Positions 8,247 through 17,460 of a stretch of DNA of 64,000 bases are shown piece by piece. The notes under the pieces are model-generated. The model saw only the letters and a program-made list of their open reading frames with translations, did no database searches and had not been told where the DNA came from. The translations under genes were made by a program, and so were the position numbers. Positions within the stretch are counted from its first letter, which is position 1; each line of letters starts with the position of its first letter. Source of the stretch: JBASEY01 sp964404285 (GTDB lineage: Bacteria > CSSED10-310); contig CAYOJK010000002.1 of NCBI GenBank assembly GCA_964404285.1, forward strand, positions 186,001 through 250,000, given 5' to 3'.

Positions 8247-11129
8247 ATGAACAAACAGATGATATATTTTTTCAGCAAAGAAAAAACAGATGGTTCAGCG
8301 GACAAAAGAGAATTATTAGGGGGAAAAGGAGCCAATTTGGCAGAAATGACCAAAATAGGCATTCCGGTACCTCCCGGTTTCACGATCACGACAGAAGTCT
8401 GTCGAGATTACAATGAAGCCGGTGATGTTCTCCCCCCAGCTTTGTTGCCCGAAATCAAAAAAGCTGTCAAAAAGCTTGAAGACGTTATGGGAGCAAAGTT
8501 TGGAGATCCTGAAAATACTCTTTTATTATCAGTTCGTTCAGGTGCAGCAAAGTCGATGCCCGGAATGATGGATACTGTATTGAATCTTGGAATCAATCAA
8601 GAAGTCGTAAAAGGGCTGATTCGTAAAACGGGTAATAAACGATTTGCACTTGATGTGTATCGACGATTTATTCAAATGTTCGGCGATGTTGTCATGGAAG
8701 TGCCACATGATGATTATGAACACATTTTACATGAAGTTAAAGCTTCCAAAGGTCTTGTTCTGGATACAGAACTTGATGAAAATGATTGGGAGATTGTCGT
8801 AAAAAAATACTTGGAATTGTATGAAAAGCACACAGGAGAAAAATTCCCGACCGATCCTATGGAGCAATTGGTCAAGTCTGTCGAAGCCGTTTTTAGATCC
8901 TGGAACAATCCACGTGCTGTAATTTATAGACAACTGAATGATATCAGGGGGTTGATTGGGACGGCAGTCAATGTTCAGACAATGGTTTTTGGGAATCTTG
9001 GTGAGACATCGGGGACAGGAGTCGCTTTTACTCGTGACCCAGCTACAGGTGAAGACGAATTATATGGGGAATACCTGATGAATGCTCAGGGTGAAGATGT
9101 CGTTGCCGGGATACGCACCCCGCTTCAGATCGCAAAGTTGAAAGAGCAAAACCCTGTTATTTACAACGAGTTAAATGATATTCGACACCTTCTGGAAAAG
9201 CATTACAAAGATGTACAGGATCTTGAATTTACTATTCAGGAAGGCAAGCTTTATATTTTGCAGACACGAACGGCTGAGCGTACCATTTTCAGTTGGATTA
9301 GATCGCAAGTTGAGATGGTAGATCAGGGTTTGATCGATAAAAAAACGGCTGTGAAACGTATTCCGGCTAGTGAGCTGGGCAAGTTATTTGCGCCGGTTCT
9401 TGATCAGGCTGATATTGAACGAAAAGGCCTTAAAGCTTGTGCCAAAGGGTTGAACGCCAGCCCAGGTGGCGCGTGTGGTAGGATTGTGTTTACAGCAGCC
9501 GAGGCCGAAGAATGGTCGAAAATGGATGAGTCTGAGTTGCAAAAAATCCATCCGTCTATTGTTCTTTCGAAAAAAACCCAGAAAAAAGAAAAAGTTCGAG
9601 TCATTTTGGTTCGAATTGAAACCAGCGCTGAGGATATCGGTGGAATGCACGCCTCTGAAGGCATACTGACTTCACGTGGTGGTATGACCAGCCATGCTGC
9701 AGTTGTTGCCAGAGGTATGGGTTGCCCTTGTGTTGCGGGTGCTGGGGGGCTTGTTATTAACTATGCAAAAGAAGAGCTTATCTGTGGTGATCATGTTCTG
9801 AAAAAAGGCGATAAGATTGCTATCGATGGCTTCACTGGCGCTATTTATCCGGCAGAAATCGATGTCAAACCATCTGAAATCCTTCAGGTGCTACGCGGAC
9901 AAATCAAGCCCGAAGAATCGCTGCTTTTCCGTCAGTATTCAATCTTGATGTCCTGGGTAGATGATATTCGAACATTAGGCGTGCGAACCAATGCTGATTC
10001 TCCCGGAGACGCTCAAACGGCAGTCTATTTTGGAGCTGAAGGAATTGGTTTAACTCGAACTGAGCACATGTTCTTTGGTGATGCGAACGAGGGCGCTCAG
10101 AAAAACCGACGTATTGTCACATTTAGACAAATGATTCTTGTAGCGGAAAAAGTAAAGCAATTGAGACAGAAATTAGCTGCCGCTATGTCAGGTAAAGGTG
10201 ATTCTAAATTGATCAAGGAACTTCAGGCACAACTTGTAGAACCTGAAAAACAATACATGATAGCTCTACAAAAGTTGTTACCTCTTCAAAAACAGGATTT
10301 TAAAGATATATTCAAAGTATTGAAGGGGCTTCCTGCAACCATTCGAACATTGGATCCGCCATTGCATGAGTTTTTACCGGACAAACTGGAAGATCAAAAG
10401 GAAATGGCTCGCATCATGGGTCTAACCATTGAAGAAATACAGCAGACCATTGAAAACTTAAAAGAATTCAACCCAATGCTTGGTCACCGTGGTTGCCGTC
10501 TTGGTATTACGTATCCAGAAGTAACAGAAATGCAGGTGCGTGCTATTATTGAAGCTGCCTTGGAAGTTCACAACGAAGGTATTCCGGTTGCGCCTGAGAT
10601 CATGATACCCCTAGTGGGCACAAAAATGGAGCTTGACTTACAAAAAGACGTGGCTCTGAATGTTATCGATGATGTCTGCAAGGCAAATGGACTTAAAAAG
10701 CTTCCATTCCCAGTTGCTATCGGTACTATGATTGAAGTTCCACGAGCCTCCTTGATGGCAGATGAAATTGCTGAAGCTGCTGATTTCTTTAGCTTTGGCA
10801 CAAATGATCTTACTCAAATGGCATGTGGATTCAGCCGTGATGATTCCGCAAAATTCCTTGAAGAATACGTCGATAAGAAAATTTACGAGTATGATCCATT
10901 CCAGGTTTTGGATCAGACAGGAGTTGGCCAATTAGTTGAAATCGCGGTTCAGAGAGGTCGTTCAACCAAGCCTGACTTACAGATGGGAATTTGTGGTGAG
11001 CATGGGGGAGAGCCGCGAAGCGTAGAATTCTGTCATCGAGTTGGATTGGATTATGTTAGCTGTTCACCATTTCGAGTGCCTACAGCAAAATTGGCTGCAG
11101 CCCAAGCGGTGATTAAACAAGAATCATAG
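8247..11129 (+). CDS. ppdK: pyruvate, phosphate dikinase
   Basis: 960 residues. It interconverts pyruvate, ATP and phosphate with PEP, AMP and pyrophosphate, in glycolysis or gluconeogenesis in the cytoplasm. Evidence: N-terminal GGKGANLAEM of the ATP-grasp domain, the swivelling-domain motif GGMTSHAAVVARGMG with phospho-acceptor His483, and a PEP/pyruvate barrel with TRTEHMFF, TIRTLDPPLHEFLP and catalytic Cys916 in CGEHGG. The protein is about 80 residues longer than classical PPDK. The extra length is mainly a charged insertion before the His domain (KKTQKKEKV) and a coiled-coil-like insertion in the barrel (KVKQLRQKLAAAMSGKGDSK). ATG 8247 has GGAGG 5 nt upstream. A response regulator follows 9 nt later. 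Confidence 0.97.
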   Translation: MNKQMIYFFSKEKTDGSADKRELLGGKGANLAEMTKIGIPVPPGFTITTEVCRDYNEAGDVLPPALLPEIKKAVKKLEDVMGAKFGDPENTLLLSVRSGAAKSMPGMMDTVLNLGINQEVVKGLIRKTGNKRFALDVYRRFIQMFGDVVMEVPHDDYEHILHEVKASKGLVLDTELDENDWEIVVKKYLELYEKHTGEKFPTDPMEQLVKSVEAVFRSWNNPRAVIYRQLNDIRGLIGTAVNVQTMVFGNLGETSGTGVAFTRDPATGEDELYGEYLMNAQGEDVVAGIRTPLQIAKLKEQNPVIYNELNDIRHLLEKHYKDVQDLEFTIQEGKLYILQTRTAERTIFSWIRSQVEMVDQGLIDKKTAVKRIPASELGKLFAPVLDQADIERKGLKACAKGLNASPGGACGRIVFTAAEAEEWSKMDESELQKIHPSIVLSKKTQKKEKVRVILVRIETSAEDIGGMHASEGILTSRGGMTSHAAVVARGMGCPCVAGAGGLVINYAKEELICGDHVLKKGDKIAIDGFTGAIYPAEIDVKPSEILQVLRGQIKPEESLLFRQYSILMSWVDDIRTLGVRTNADSPGDAQTAVYFGAEGIGLTRTEHMFFGDANEGAQKNRRIVTFRQMILVAEKVKQLRQKLAAAMSGKGDSKLIKELQAQLVEPEKQYMIALQKLLPLQKQDFKDIFKVLKGLPATIRTLDPPLHEFLPDKLEDQKEMARIMGLTIEEIQQTIENLKEFNPMLGHRGCRLGITYPEVTEMQVRAIIEAALEVHNEGIPVAPEIMIPLVGTKMELDLQKDVALNVIDDVCKANGLKKLPFPVAIGTMIEVPRASLMADEIAEAADFFSFGTNDLTQMACGFSRDDSAKFLEEYVDKKIYEYDPFQVLDQTGVGQLVEIAVQRGRSTKPDLQMGICGEHGGEPRSVEFCHRVGLDYVSCSPFRVPTAKLAAAQAVIKQES

Positions 11130-11138
11130 GCAATTGAC

Positions 11139-12116
11139 ATGAATAAGCTGTTGATTTCGGTTATTGACGATGATGAATTTATTCAAAGACTGTTACGAGA
11201 CACTTTGGAATTAGCCGGTTATCGAACAACAATCTCTGGATCATCTGAAGAATGTTATCGGAAATTAGGCAATGAAGTGCCTGCCCTATTCGTCATAGAT
11301 ATCATATTACCAGGACAAGATGGCATTCAATTGTGCAAAAATTTAAGAAAACAGCCACTGACGCAACATATTCCGATCATTATGCTTTCGTCAAAAGCTC
11401 GAGTACAAGATCGTATCATTGGATTAGAAGCCGGAGCTGATGACTATTTGGTAAAACCATTTCATCTTGATGAACTTGTGGCTCGCATAAAGGCTAATTT
11501 GCGACGACATGTACGAGAAACAACAGTTACTGAAAAACCAATTTCTGAAAAGACTAAAGTGGCATCACGTAAAAGTGATGCCACTTTATCAAAGCTGTCA
11601 AAGCAGCTATCATCAAAACCAGATGAAAAACAAAAGTCATTAGATAACATTGCCAAGACTGAACAGGCGAAAAAAACTATTGCTTATTCTTCCACTAGCC
11701 CATCTAAATTAGAAACCATGGAACCGGATGCCGATTTTGATACCAAAAAGAGATATGCAACAGAGCTTTATCAACGTAGAATGTATGAAAAGGCTTACCG
11801 TCTTTTTGAAATCTTGGCAGAAGAAGACCCCAGAGACCAGTACGTTAAAAAATATCTTGAAGTCACGAAAACGAGTCTCATGAAATTTTTCTTACAAGTT
11901 CTGGGAAGCAGAGATGCTATTCCTATCCGGATTTCAGATCATCCAGAAGATTTTATAGGTTTAGATCTGAATTCACAGGAAGGGTTCATTTTTTCTAGAG
12001 TCGATGGTTCTACTGATTTTAAGGGAATAGTCGCTATATCAGCTATGAAACCCTTGACTGCTTATGGAATTTTATATCATTTGTTGCAATCTGGAGTTAT
12101 TAAAATCAAAAAATAG
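11139..12116 (+). CDS. response regulator with C-terminal DUF4388-like region
   Basis: 325 residues. The receiver domain covers residues 1-125: acidic triad D10/D11/D12, phospho-acceptor D54 in FVIDIILPGQDG, and K106 in DDYLVKPF. A Ser/Lys-rich linker (about 130-190) follows. Next is a helical segment (YATELYQRRMYEKAYRLFEIL) resembling one TPR, then a C-terminal piece ending RVDGSTDFKGIV...LLQSGVIKI that resembles the DUF4388/PATAN-type modules of delta-like bacteria. It has no DNA-binding domain, so its output is probably protein-protein. It lies 9 nt after PPDK and is likely co-transcribed; no sensor kinase is adjacent. The linker DNA holds a 14-bp inverted repeat. Confidence 0.82.
   Translation: MNKLLISVIDDDEFIQRLLRDTLELAGYRTTISGSSEECYRKLGNEVPALFVIDIILPGQDGIQLCKNLRKQPLTQHIPIIMLSSKARVQDRIIGLEAGADDYLVKPFHLDELVARIKANLRRHVRETTVTEKPISEKTKVASRKSDATLSKLSKQLSSKPDEKQKSLDNIAKTEQAKKTIAYSSTSPSKLETMEPDADFDTKKRYATELYQRRMYEKAYRLFEILAEEDPRDQYVKKYLEVTKTSLMKFFLQVLGSRDAIPIRISDHPEDFIGLDLNSQEGFIFSRVDGSTDFKGIVAISAMKPLTAYGILYHLLQSGVIKIKK
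11555..11588. repeat. perfect 14-bp inverted repeat inside the response-regulator linker
   Basis: TAAAGTGGCATCAC and GTGATGCCACTTTA flank the 6-nt spacer GTAAAA. It lies in the part of the gene coding for the low-complexity linker. No T-run follows. It may be an internal mRNA hairpin, a protein-binding dyad or a remnant of a small insertion. Confidence 0.75.
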
Positions 12117-12210
12117 CTCTTTACCTTTCTTGAAAAAACAGACACAATAGTTCCAGGATTGCTGTTTTAAGCCTTTCAATTATGAAAACATATTGATTAA
12201 GGGGGTAATT

Positions 12211-12810
12211 ATGCAAAAAAAGGCAGTAAGTTTTCTATTGCTCTTTGTGTTTATCGTAGGGTTTTCTTATCCAGTGTTTTCAGAAGAAAATGAAGCTGTT
12301 GATCAGAAAACAGAAATTTTGAGCGCAATTGAAACACTAAAAAAGGCCATCGCCGACAATAATGATCCTATGAGAAATAAAATGTATTTCAAGTTCAGAT
12401 TGATCGAACAAGATACTCCGGGTGTTGTAGCTCCCTATCTTATAGCCAATCTGAATGACGAAGCTCCGGGCGTATCCGAATATATTACTTTCATTCTAGG
12501 GTGGATAGAAGATCAGCGTGCCATTCAACCTCTTCAAGAGTTATTGACAAAAAAAGATTCTCAGAAGATTGCTGCTGCGCGAGCGCTTGGTTTTATGAGA
12601 GCGGAGGAAAGTATACCCAACATTATTGCCTTACTGGAAGACTCAAATCCTCGCGTACGAGGTGATGCCGCCTATTCACTTGGACTAATGGGGAGTGATA
12701 AGGCAAATGCTGCGCTGCAAAAAGCGACTCAAGATGACGATGAGTTAGTTCAGTATTTTGCTAAAGAAGCTCTGCAGAGAATTGAGGACTACAAAAAATT
12801 TGGTTGGTAA
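12211..12810 (+). CDS. exported HEAT-repeat protein
   Basis: 199 residues from ATG 12211, preceded by GGGGG. The N-terminus MQKKAVSFLLLFVFIVGFSYPVFSEE is a signal peptide with no lipobox, so a periplasmic location is likely. The mature part is built of HEAT/PBS-lyase-like repeats (LTKKDSQKIAAARALGFMRA, LEDSNPRVRGDAAYSLGLMG), which serve as protein-binding scaffolds. It ends 9 nt before a second, larger HEAT-repeat gene without a signal peptide. Partner unknown. Confidence 0.78.
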   Translation: MQKKAVSFLLLFVFIVGFSYPVFSEENEAVDQKTEILSAIETLKKAIADNNDPMRNKMYFKFRLIEQDTPGVVAPYLIANLNDEAPGVSEYITFILGWIEDQRAIQPLQELLTKKDSQKIAAARALGFMRAEESIPNIIALLEDSNPRVRGDAAYSLGLMGSDKANAALQKATQDDDELVQYFAKEALQRIEDYKKFGW

Positions 12811-12819
12811 AACAATAAA

Positions 12820-14232
12820 ATGAATAGTGAGGCTTTAAAGGGTCTTTTTTTAAAAATTGAGCAAGGTTCGATACGGGAGCGAAATGAAGCTTTTGAACAA
12901 CTTGAGGAATATCCGTTCGAGCAAATAAAAGACATTTTATTCGAATGTCTGCGGAGTAATAACCACCGTGTACGATCACGAACTGCTCAAATTATGAGCA
13001 ATAAAGGTGATGAAACCATTTTATTCCCTTTGCTTCAAGCGTTGAGTGATGAGTCATGGTCCATCCGAAACAGCGCTAGTGAAGTTCTGGCCGGACTACC
13101 AGAAAATATTGTTTTACCGGCTCTCAATGCAATTATCACCTCTTCACACACTAACCCTGTTCTGTTAAAAGCCGTAGTCAACCTTCTGGATAAATATCAA
13201 CATCCGGATTCCGCAGAAATTCTGATCGGTATCCTTCAAAATAATGATGATCCTGAATTGATTGAAGCTTCAGTATCCAGTTTAGGAAGAAAGAAAGATA
13301 ATCTGTCCGTTGATAAACTGTTTAGACTTCTGACTCATGAATTATGGAATGTGCGGAAAGCTGCCGTAACAGCTATTTCCAACCTTCCATGGCAAATAAT
13401 CAAACCCCACTTAATTCAAGCTATCGGCAATCCTAACCGCTTTATTCATTTGGCTGGTATTGAAATATTGATCTCTATTGCTTCAGATGATGTCATCGAT
13501 ATGCTTGCAGAAATACTCAAAAGTAAAAATACAACTGCAAAACTCAATGCTTTGAATGTTTTGTCTGGAATCAATACCGATGAGAGTTATTCGACCATGC
13601 TTGCCGTTCTTGATGATGAAAATATCCGGGTTCGGAATAAAGCTATTACTGATTTAAGTCGCTCATCTTCATCTGTAGTTTTTAATCTTCTTATTCGATG
13701 TGTAAACTCACCCAATACAGTATTGAAACTGGGAGCGATCCAGGTCTTTGGTGAGATGGGAACTGATGCTTCCGTAGACATTCTTCAGAATCTTTTGGAA
13801 AAAGAATCGGAGACTACAAAGATACGTGTAATGGAGGCGCTGGCACGTAGTGGCACAAGACGAAGTATCAAATTATTGCTTCAACACATCGCTATGCCGG
13901 ACTACACTGAAGAGATCACAACTATTCTGAAAAGTATCGACCCCGATCTTGCTATTCAGCAAATAGTTAACCTTCTTGATGAGCAGGACTTTTTTCCTAC
14001 TGCGGTGCGAGGGCTGCTGGATTTTGATAGATCGAAAGTTCTTAGATATTTATCCTCGAAACTATCTTCTGATATTGCTTCCCAACAAGAGAAAGCAGTT
14101 GAGGCCATGGGACTACTGGGTTCCCCCGAAGCATTGGTCTATCTGGAAAATATACTTGATGGTAACTTTTCAGACCAAGTAAAAAAGCTGGCAGAAACTA
14201 GCCTGCGCCGAATCCGACGAAATATTCAATAG
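12820..14232 (+). CDS. cytoplasmic HEAT-repeat protein
   Basis: 470 residues made almost wholly of HEAT-type repeats, with recurring patterns such as DESWSIRNSASEVLAGL, DDENIRVRNKAITDL and a final LGSPEALVYLENIL. No signal peptide or membrane segment. It is probably an adaptor or scaffold. It is packed between the exported HEAT protein and the uracil-DNA glycosylase gene (7-nt gap), which suggests an operon without indicating a shared function. Confidence 0.78.
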   Translation: MNSEALKGLFLKIEQGSIRERNEAFEQLEEYPFEQIKDILFECLRSNNHRVRSRTAQIMSNKGDETILFPLLQALSDESWSIRNSASEVLAGLPENIVLPALNAIITSSHTNPVLLKAVVNLLDKYQHPDSAEILIGILQNNDDPELIEASVSSLGRKKDNLSVDKLFRLLTHELWNVRKAAVTAISNLPWQIIKPHLIQAIGNPNRFIHLAGIEILISIASDDVIDMLAEILKSKNTTAKLNALNVLSGINTDESYSTMLAVLDDENIRVRNKAITDLSRSSSSVVFNLLIRCVNSPNTVLKLGAIQVFGEMGTDASVDILQNLLEKESETTKIRVMEALARSGTRRSIKLLLQHIAMPDYTEEITTILKSIDPDLAIQQIVNLLDEQDFFPTAVRGLLDFDRSKVLRYLSSKLSSDIASQQEKAVEAMGLLGSPEALVYLENILDGNFSDQVKKLAETSLRRIRRNIQ

Positions 14233-14239
14233 GGCGCAA

Positions 14240-14950
14240 ATGAATGAATTAAAAACTGAGTTATTGTTCTTGACGAAATCTTTTTCCCGTTATTTAGCTT
14301 TTTTGCAGGAGGAAGGTATTGAAGCTGTTTCCATAACGGATTGGATGGATAAAACGCCTGGGCCGTTGATTTCTAATGCTGAAGAAGCGCTCGAAAAATT
14401 AAAGCTCTCAATTGGGGATTGTAAACGATGCAAACTCCATCAATCCCGGTCAAATTTAGTTTTTGGCGAAGGCAACCCTGATCCCGATCTTGTCTTGGTC
14501 GGTGAAGGTCCTGGATTTGATGAGGACCGTTGGGGAAGACCTTTTGTTGGCGCTGCCGGACAGCTTCTTAACAGAATTGTAAAAGCTATGGGATTGACGC
14601 GGGAGCAGATCTACATTTGTAATGTTGTTAAATGCCATCCTCCAAAGAACAGGGATCCGGAAGAAGATGAAATTGAGATTTGTGGTAATTTTTTGATTGA
14701 GCAAGTTGAGATTTTGAAACCTAAAATGATACTTGCTTTGGGCCGAATATCAGGTAGATTTTTGACTGGAAGTCCACCGTCCACCCCAATTTCTGCGTTG
14801 AGAAACCGCTTTTTTTCATTTAGAGGCATCGATACAGCGGTCACATATCATCCGTCGGCATTATTGAGAAATCCTGCCTATCGCCGACCAGTCTGGGAAG
14901 ATGTTCAAGCCGTTATGAAGCGTCTGGAGCGTCCAATTCCTATTCCCTGA
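14240..14950 (+). CDS. uracil-DNA glycosylase, family 4 (iron-sulfur type)
   Basis: 236 residues. It removes uracil from DNA to start base-excision repair. Motif 1 is GEGPGFDEDRWGRPFVG and motif 2 is YHPSALLR. Four cysteines in the family spacing (C61, C64, C132, C148) would hold a [4Fe-4S] cluster. The 55-residue N-terminal extension before the first Cys is common in bacterial members. It lies after the HEAT genes and 61 nt before def, on the same strand. Confidence 0.92.
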   Translation: MNELKTELLFLTKSFSRYLAFLQEEGIEAVSITDWMDKTPGPLISNAEEALEKLKLSIGDCKRCKLHQSRSNLVFGEGNPDPDLVLVGEGPGFDEDRWGRPFVGAAGQLLNRIVKAMGLTREQIYICNVVKCHPPKNRDPEEDEIEICGNFLIEQVEILKPKMILALGRISGRFLTGSPPSTPISALRNRFFSFRGIDTAVTYHPSALLRNPAYRRPVWEDVQAVMKRLERPIPIP

Positions 14951-15011
14951 CCTTGAAGAACGGTTCCAATTTTTATAGAATTGTTTGATCGGAGGACGGA
15001 AGGAGATAATT

Positions 15012-15533
15012 ATGGCATTGAAGAAAATTTTTACATACGGCGCTTCCGTTCTAAGAGAGCGGGCAAAACCTATTGAAGAGATTACACCGGAAATCACGCG
15101 TTTGGCAGAAGACATGTTGGAGATGATGCAAAAAGCTCCAGGAATAGGCTTGGCTGCACCTCAAGTCGGTCAATCGATTCGCATGATCATTGTGACCTAT
15201 GGTCTTGAAGAGGAGAAACCGGAGCCAAAAGTGATTCTGAACCCCGAAATTCTTGAGCACTCTATTTCGACAGAAACCATGGAAGAGGGTTGTTTGAGTG
15301 TTCCGGAAGAGACCGGATTAGTCAGCCGATGGACAGACATACTAATTCGTGGACAGACACTGGATGGCCAACCTTTTGAAGAAAAGCTCCAAGGGCTGGC
15401 AGCGCGGATATTTCAACATGAATATGACCATTTGGAAGGCGTATTATTCATTGACAAATTATCTTTTATAAAGCGGGATGTTGTTAAGCGTCGTCTAAAA
15501 AAACGTTTAAAACAGGAAATGAGCGCTTCGTGA
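15012..15533 (+). CDS. def: peptide deformylase
   Basis: 173 residues from ATG 15012; the in-frame TTG at 14985 overlaps the Shine-Dalgarno GGAGG/AAGGAG stretch and is rejected. It removes the N-formyl group from nascent proteins at the ribosome exit. Motifs: GIGLAAPQVG (Gln51 site), EEGCLSVPE with metal ligand Cys94, and QHEYDHLEG with His136, Glu137 and His140. The stop overlaps the GTG start of fmt by 4 nt (GTGA), so synthesis of the two enzymes is probably coupled. Confidence 0.96.
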   Translation: MALKKIFTYGASVLRERAKPIEEITPEITRLAEDMLEMMQKAPGIGLAAPQVGQSIRMIIVTYGLEEEKPEPKVILNPEILEHSISTETMEEGCLSVPEETGLVSRWTDILIRGQTLDGQPFEEKLQGLAARIFQHEYDHLEGVLFIDKLSFIKRDVVKRRLKKRLKQEMSAS

Positions 15534-16534
15534 TATCGCTGAACGAGCCTAAAATAATTTTTATGGGCACCTCGGATTTCGCTGTGCCGGCGCTTAAAGC
15601 TCTGTATCAGAATGGCTATAACATATCTTTAGTGGTGTCTCAGCCTGACCGCCCCAGAGGACGGCGTTTAAAAACTGTTACGACACCTATAAAAAAACTT
15701 TCTGAAGAGTTAGGATTGCCACTTTTTCAACCGGAAAAATTGTGTCGCTCAGTTTGTATGGAAAAAATTATGAATCTTCACCCGGATATCATTGTTACAG
15801 CCTCTTATGGACAAATTCTTACAAAAAAATTTCTTACGATACCTCGCTATGGAGTTCTGAATGTTCATGCATCGCTCTTACCTCTCTATAGAGGCCCAGC
15901 GCCTATTCAGGCAGCTATCGTAAATGGTGAAAAAACTACAGGCGTGACTATTATGTTAACAAGACTCAGCGTTGACTCAGGTCCAATCGTATCAGCTCAG
16001 GAGGAACCTATATATCCTCACGATACTGCCGGATCACTTCAAATCCGGCTAGCAAAAATTGGCGCTGAGTTGTTGATAAAAACTATTCCCGGCTATATTT
16101 CAGGTGACCTAATTCCACAGGAACAAGACCATTCCAGATCGTCTTATACTCAACGATATACAAGCCATGATGGATTAATCGACTGGTATCAATCCGCGGA
16201 ACAGATTGCCAACCATATCCGAGGAATGAATCCATGCCCTGGTGCGTTTACCTCCTGTGGAGATGTGCGATTAAAAATCAATACAGCATACCCATCCACT
16301 CAAGATACTGCCACAGGTGTTCCGGGAACTATAGTTGACGTAGTAAAAGGCAAGGGTATTCTTATCAAGACTGGTGATACTTTGTTACTATGTGAAGATC
16401 TTCAGCCTGCTTGCCGAAAACAAATGAAAGGTGACATGCTTATTTATGGACGATATGCCGCCTTGGGCGATGTCCTGGGTTCCAGCCTGATCGATGGAGA
16501 TAACAAGCGATGTTCCGACCCGCTTCAATCCTAA
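15530..16534 (+). CDS. fmt: methionyl-tRNA formyltransferase
   Basis: 334 residues with a GTG start overlapping the def stop. It formylates initiator Met-tRNA using 10-formyl-tetrahydrofolate. The N-terminal formyltransferase domain shows IIFMGTSDFAVPALKAL, the NVHASLLPLYRGPAPI region with the catalytic Asn and His, and the Asp of LSVDSGPIV. The C-terminal OB-like domain follows. The 3' end overlaps the next gene by 25 nt. Confidence 0.95.
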   Translation: MISLNEPKIIFMGTSDFAVPALKALYQNGYNISLVVSQPDRPRGRRLKTVTTPIKKLSEELGLPLFQPEKLCRSVCMEKIMNLHPDIIVTASYGQILTKKFLTIPRYGVLNVHASLLPLYRGPAPIQAAIVNGEKTTGVTIMLTRLSVDSGPIVSAQEEPIYPHDTAGSLQIRLAKIGAELLIKTIPGYISGDLIPQEQDHSRSSYTQRYTSHDGLIDWYQSAEQIANHIRGMNPCPGAFTSCGDVRLKINTAYPSTQDTATGVPGTIVDVVKGKGILIKTGDTLLLCEDLQPACRKQMKGDMLIYGRYAALGDVLGSSLIDGDNKRCSDPLQS

Positions 16535-17448
16535 AGTTTTTAATCGGTTTTGCCAGTTTTATACTGCTTGCAGCCGTTACAGGATGGGTTACGTTGGTGT
16601 GGATGGCTTCAGGTGGAGATGTTTATATACCTGATGTTGTTGGAAAAAATCTATCAAATGCGCTTGGAGATTTACAAAGTAGTAACCTATACCTCATATT
16701 AGACGGCGAAGAAAATCATTCGGAAGCTCCACGAGGAGTTGTGATTGCACAAAATCCTCCAGCGGGCGCAGTACGAAAAGCCTATTCGACTGTTCGAGTC
16801 ATTCTGTCAGCCGGGCCTCAACGGCTGGAAATGCTGGATTTACGAGGCTATGGCGTTCGACAGGCACGGCTGGAAGCCGGTGAACTCGTTAACGGTGTGT
16901 TCACTGAATACTTTCTTCCTCATCAAGATTATTCTGAAGGTGAGGTTATTGCTCATATTCCCGGTCCCGGCGAAATTATTGTGCCCAATAGCTCGATATC
17001 TCTTCTGGTTAGCGCCGGCCCACCCAAAAGCCGTTACCGTATGCCCGATGTAATCGGTCTCACATTAAAAGAAACGCGGGGTATACTGCAATTGTTTTTA
17101 CCTCATCTGGATATCACAATCAGTGACAGAAGAGAATTTGGGCCTGGAATCGTCATCGATCAATCACCTGAAGCTGGGAGTCCATTAGAGCTGGGAAATA
17201 AAATTCAACTTGTCGTTACCCCACAAGATGGAAGCGCTCTGGTTCCCAAGCGCTTTACATGGAAAACTCCTCCAGGATTGCTTAATAAAAATATGTTGGC
17301 TACCTATACCGTTCGAGGTAAAACAGAAATCCTTGCCGAACAGGATGTAAAACCAACAGAAGACATCACTTTATTTGTTCCCGAAACAGGTATTGGGTTG
17401 CTGGAAATTTTCTTGGACGGTGTAGTCGTTTACTCCGAAGTTCGTTGA
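16510..17448 (+). CDS. membrane-anchored protein with three PASTA domains
   Basis: 312 residues. The N-terminal membrane segment spans about 8-32 (FLIGFASFILLAAVTGWVTL). Three PASTA-like units follow, recognisable by IPDVVGKNLSNAL...VIAQNPPAG, the middle copy ending GEVIAHIPGPGE, and MPDVIGLTLKET...VIDQSPEAGS. A short beta-rich tail ends the protein. PASTA domains bind uncrosslinked peptidoglycan stems in kinases and PBPs; here no kinase domain is attached. Position between fmt and rpe equals where prkC sits in the def-fmt-sun-prpC-prkC-rsgA-rpe cluster of Firmicutes. A stand-alone wall-sensing or structural role is inferred. Confidence 0.85.
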   Translation: MFRPASILKFLIGFASFILLAAVTGWVTLVWMASGGDVYIPDVVGKNLSNALGDLQSSNLYLILDGEENHSEAPRGVVIAQNPPAGAVRKAYSTVRVILSAGPQRLEMLDLRGYGVRQARLEAGELVNGVFTEYFLPHQDYSEGEVIAHIPGPGEIIVPNSSISLLVSAGPPKSRYRMPDVIGLTLKETRGILQLFLPHLDITISDRREFGPGIVIDQSPEAGSPLELGNKIQLVVTPQDGSALVPKRFTWKTPPGLLNKNMLATYTVRGKTEILAEQDVKPTEDITLFVPETGIGLLEIFLDGVVVYSEVR

Positions 17449-17460
17449 AAAGAGGTTTTA

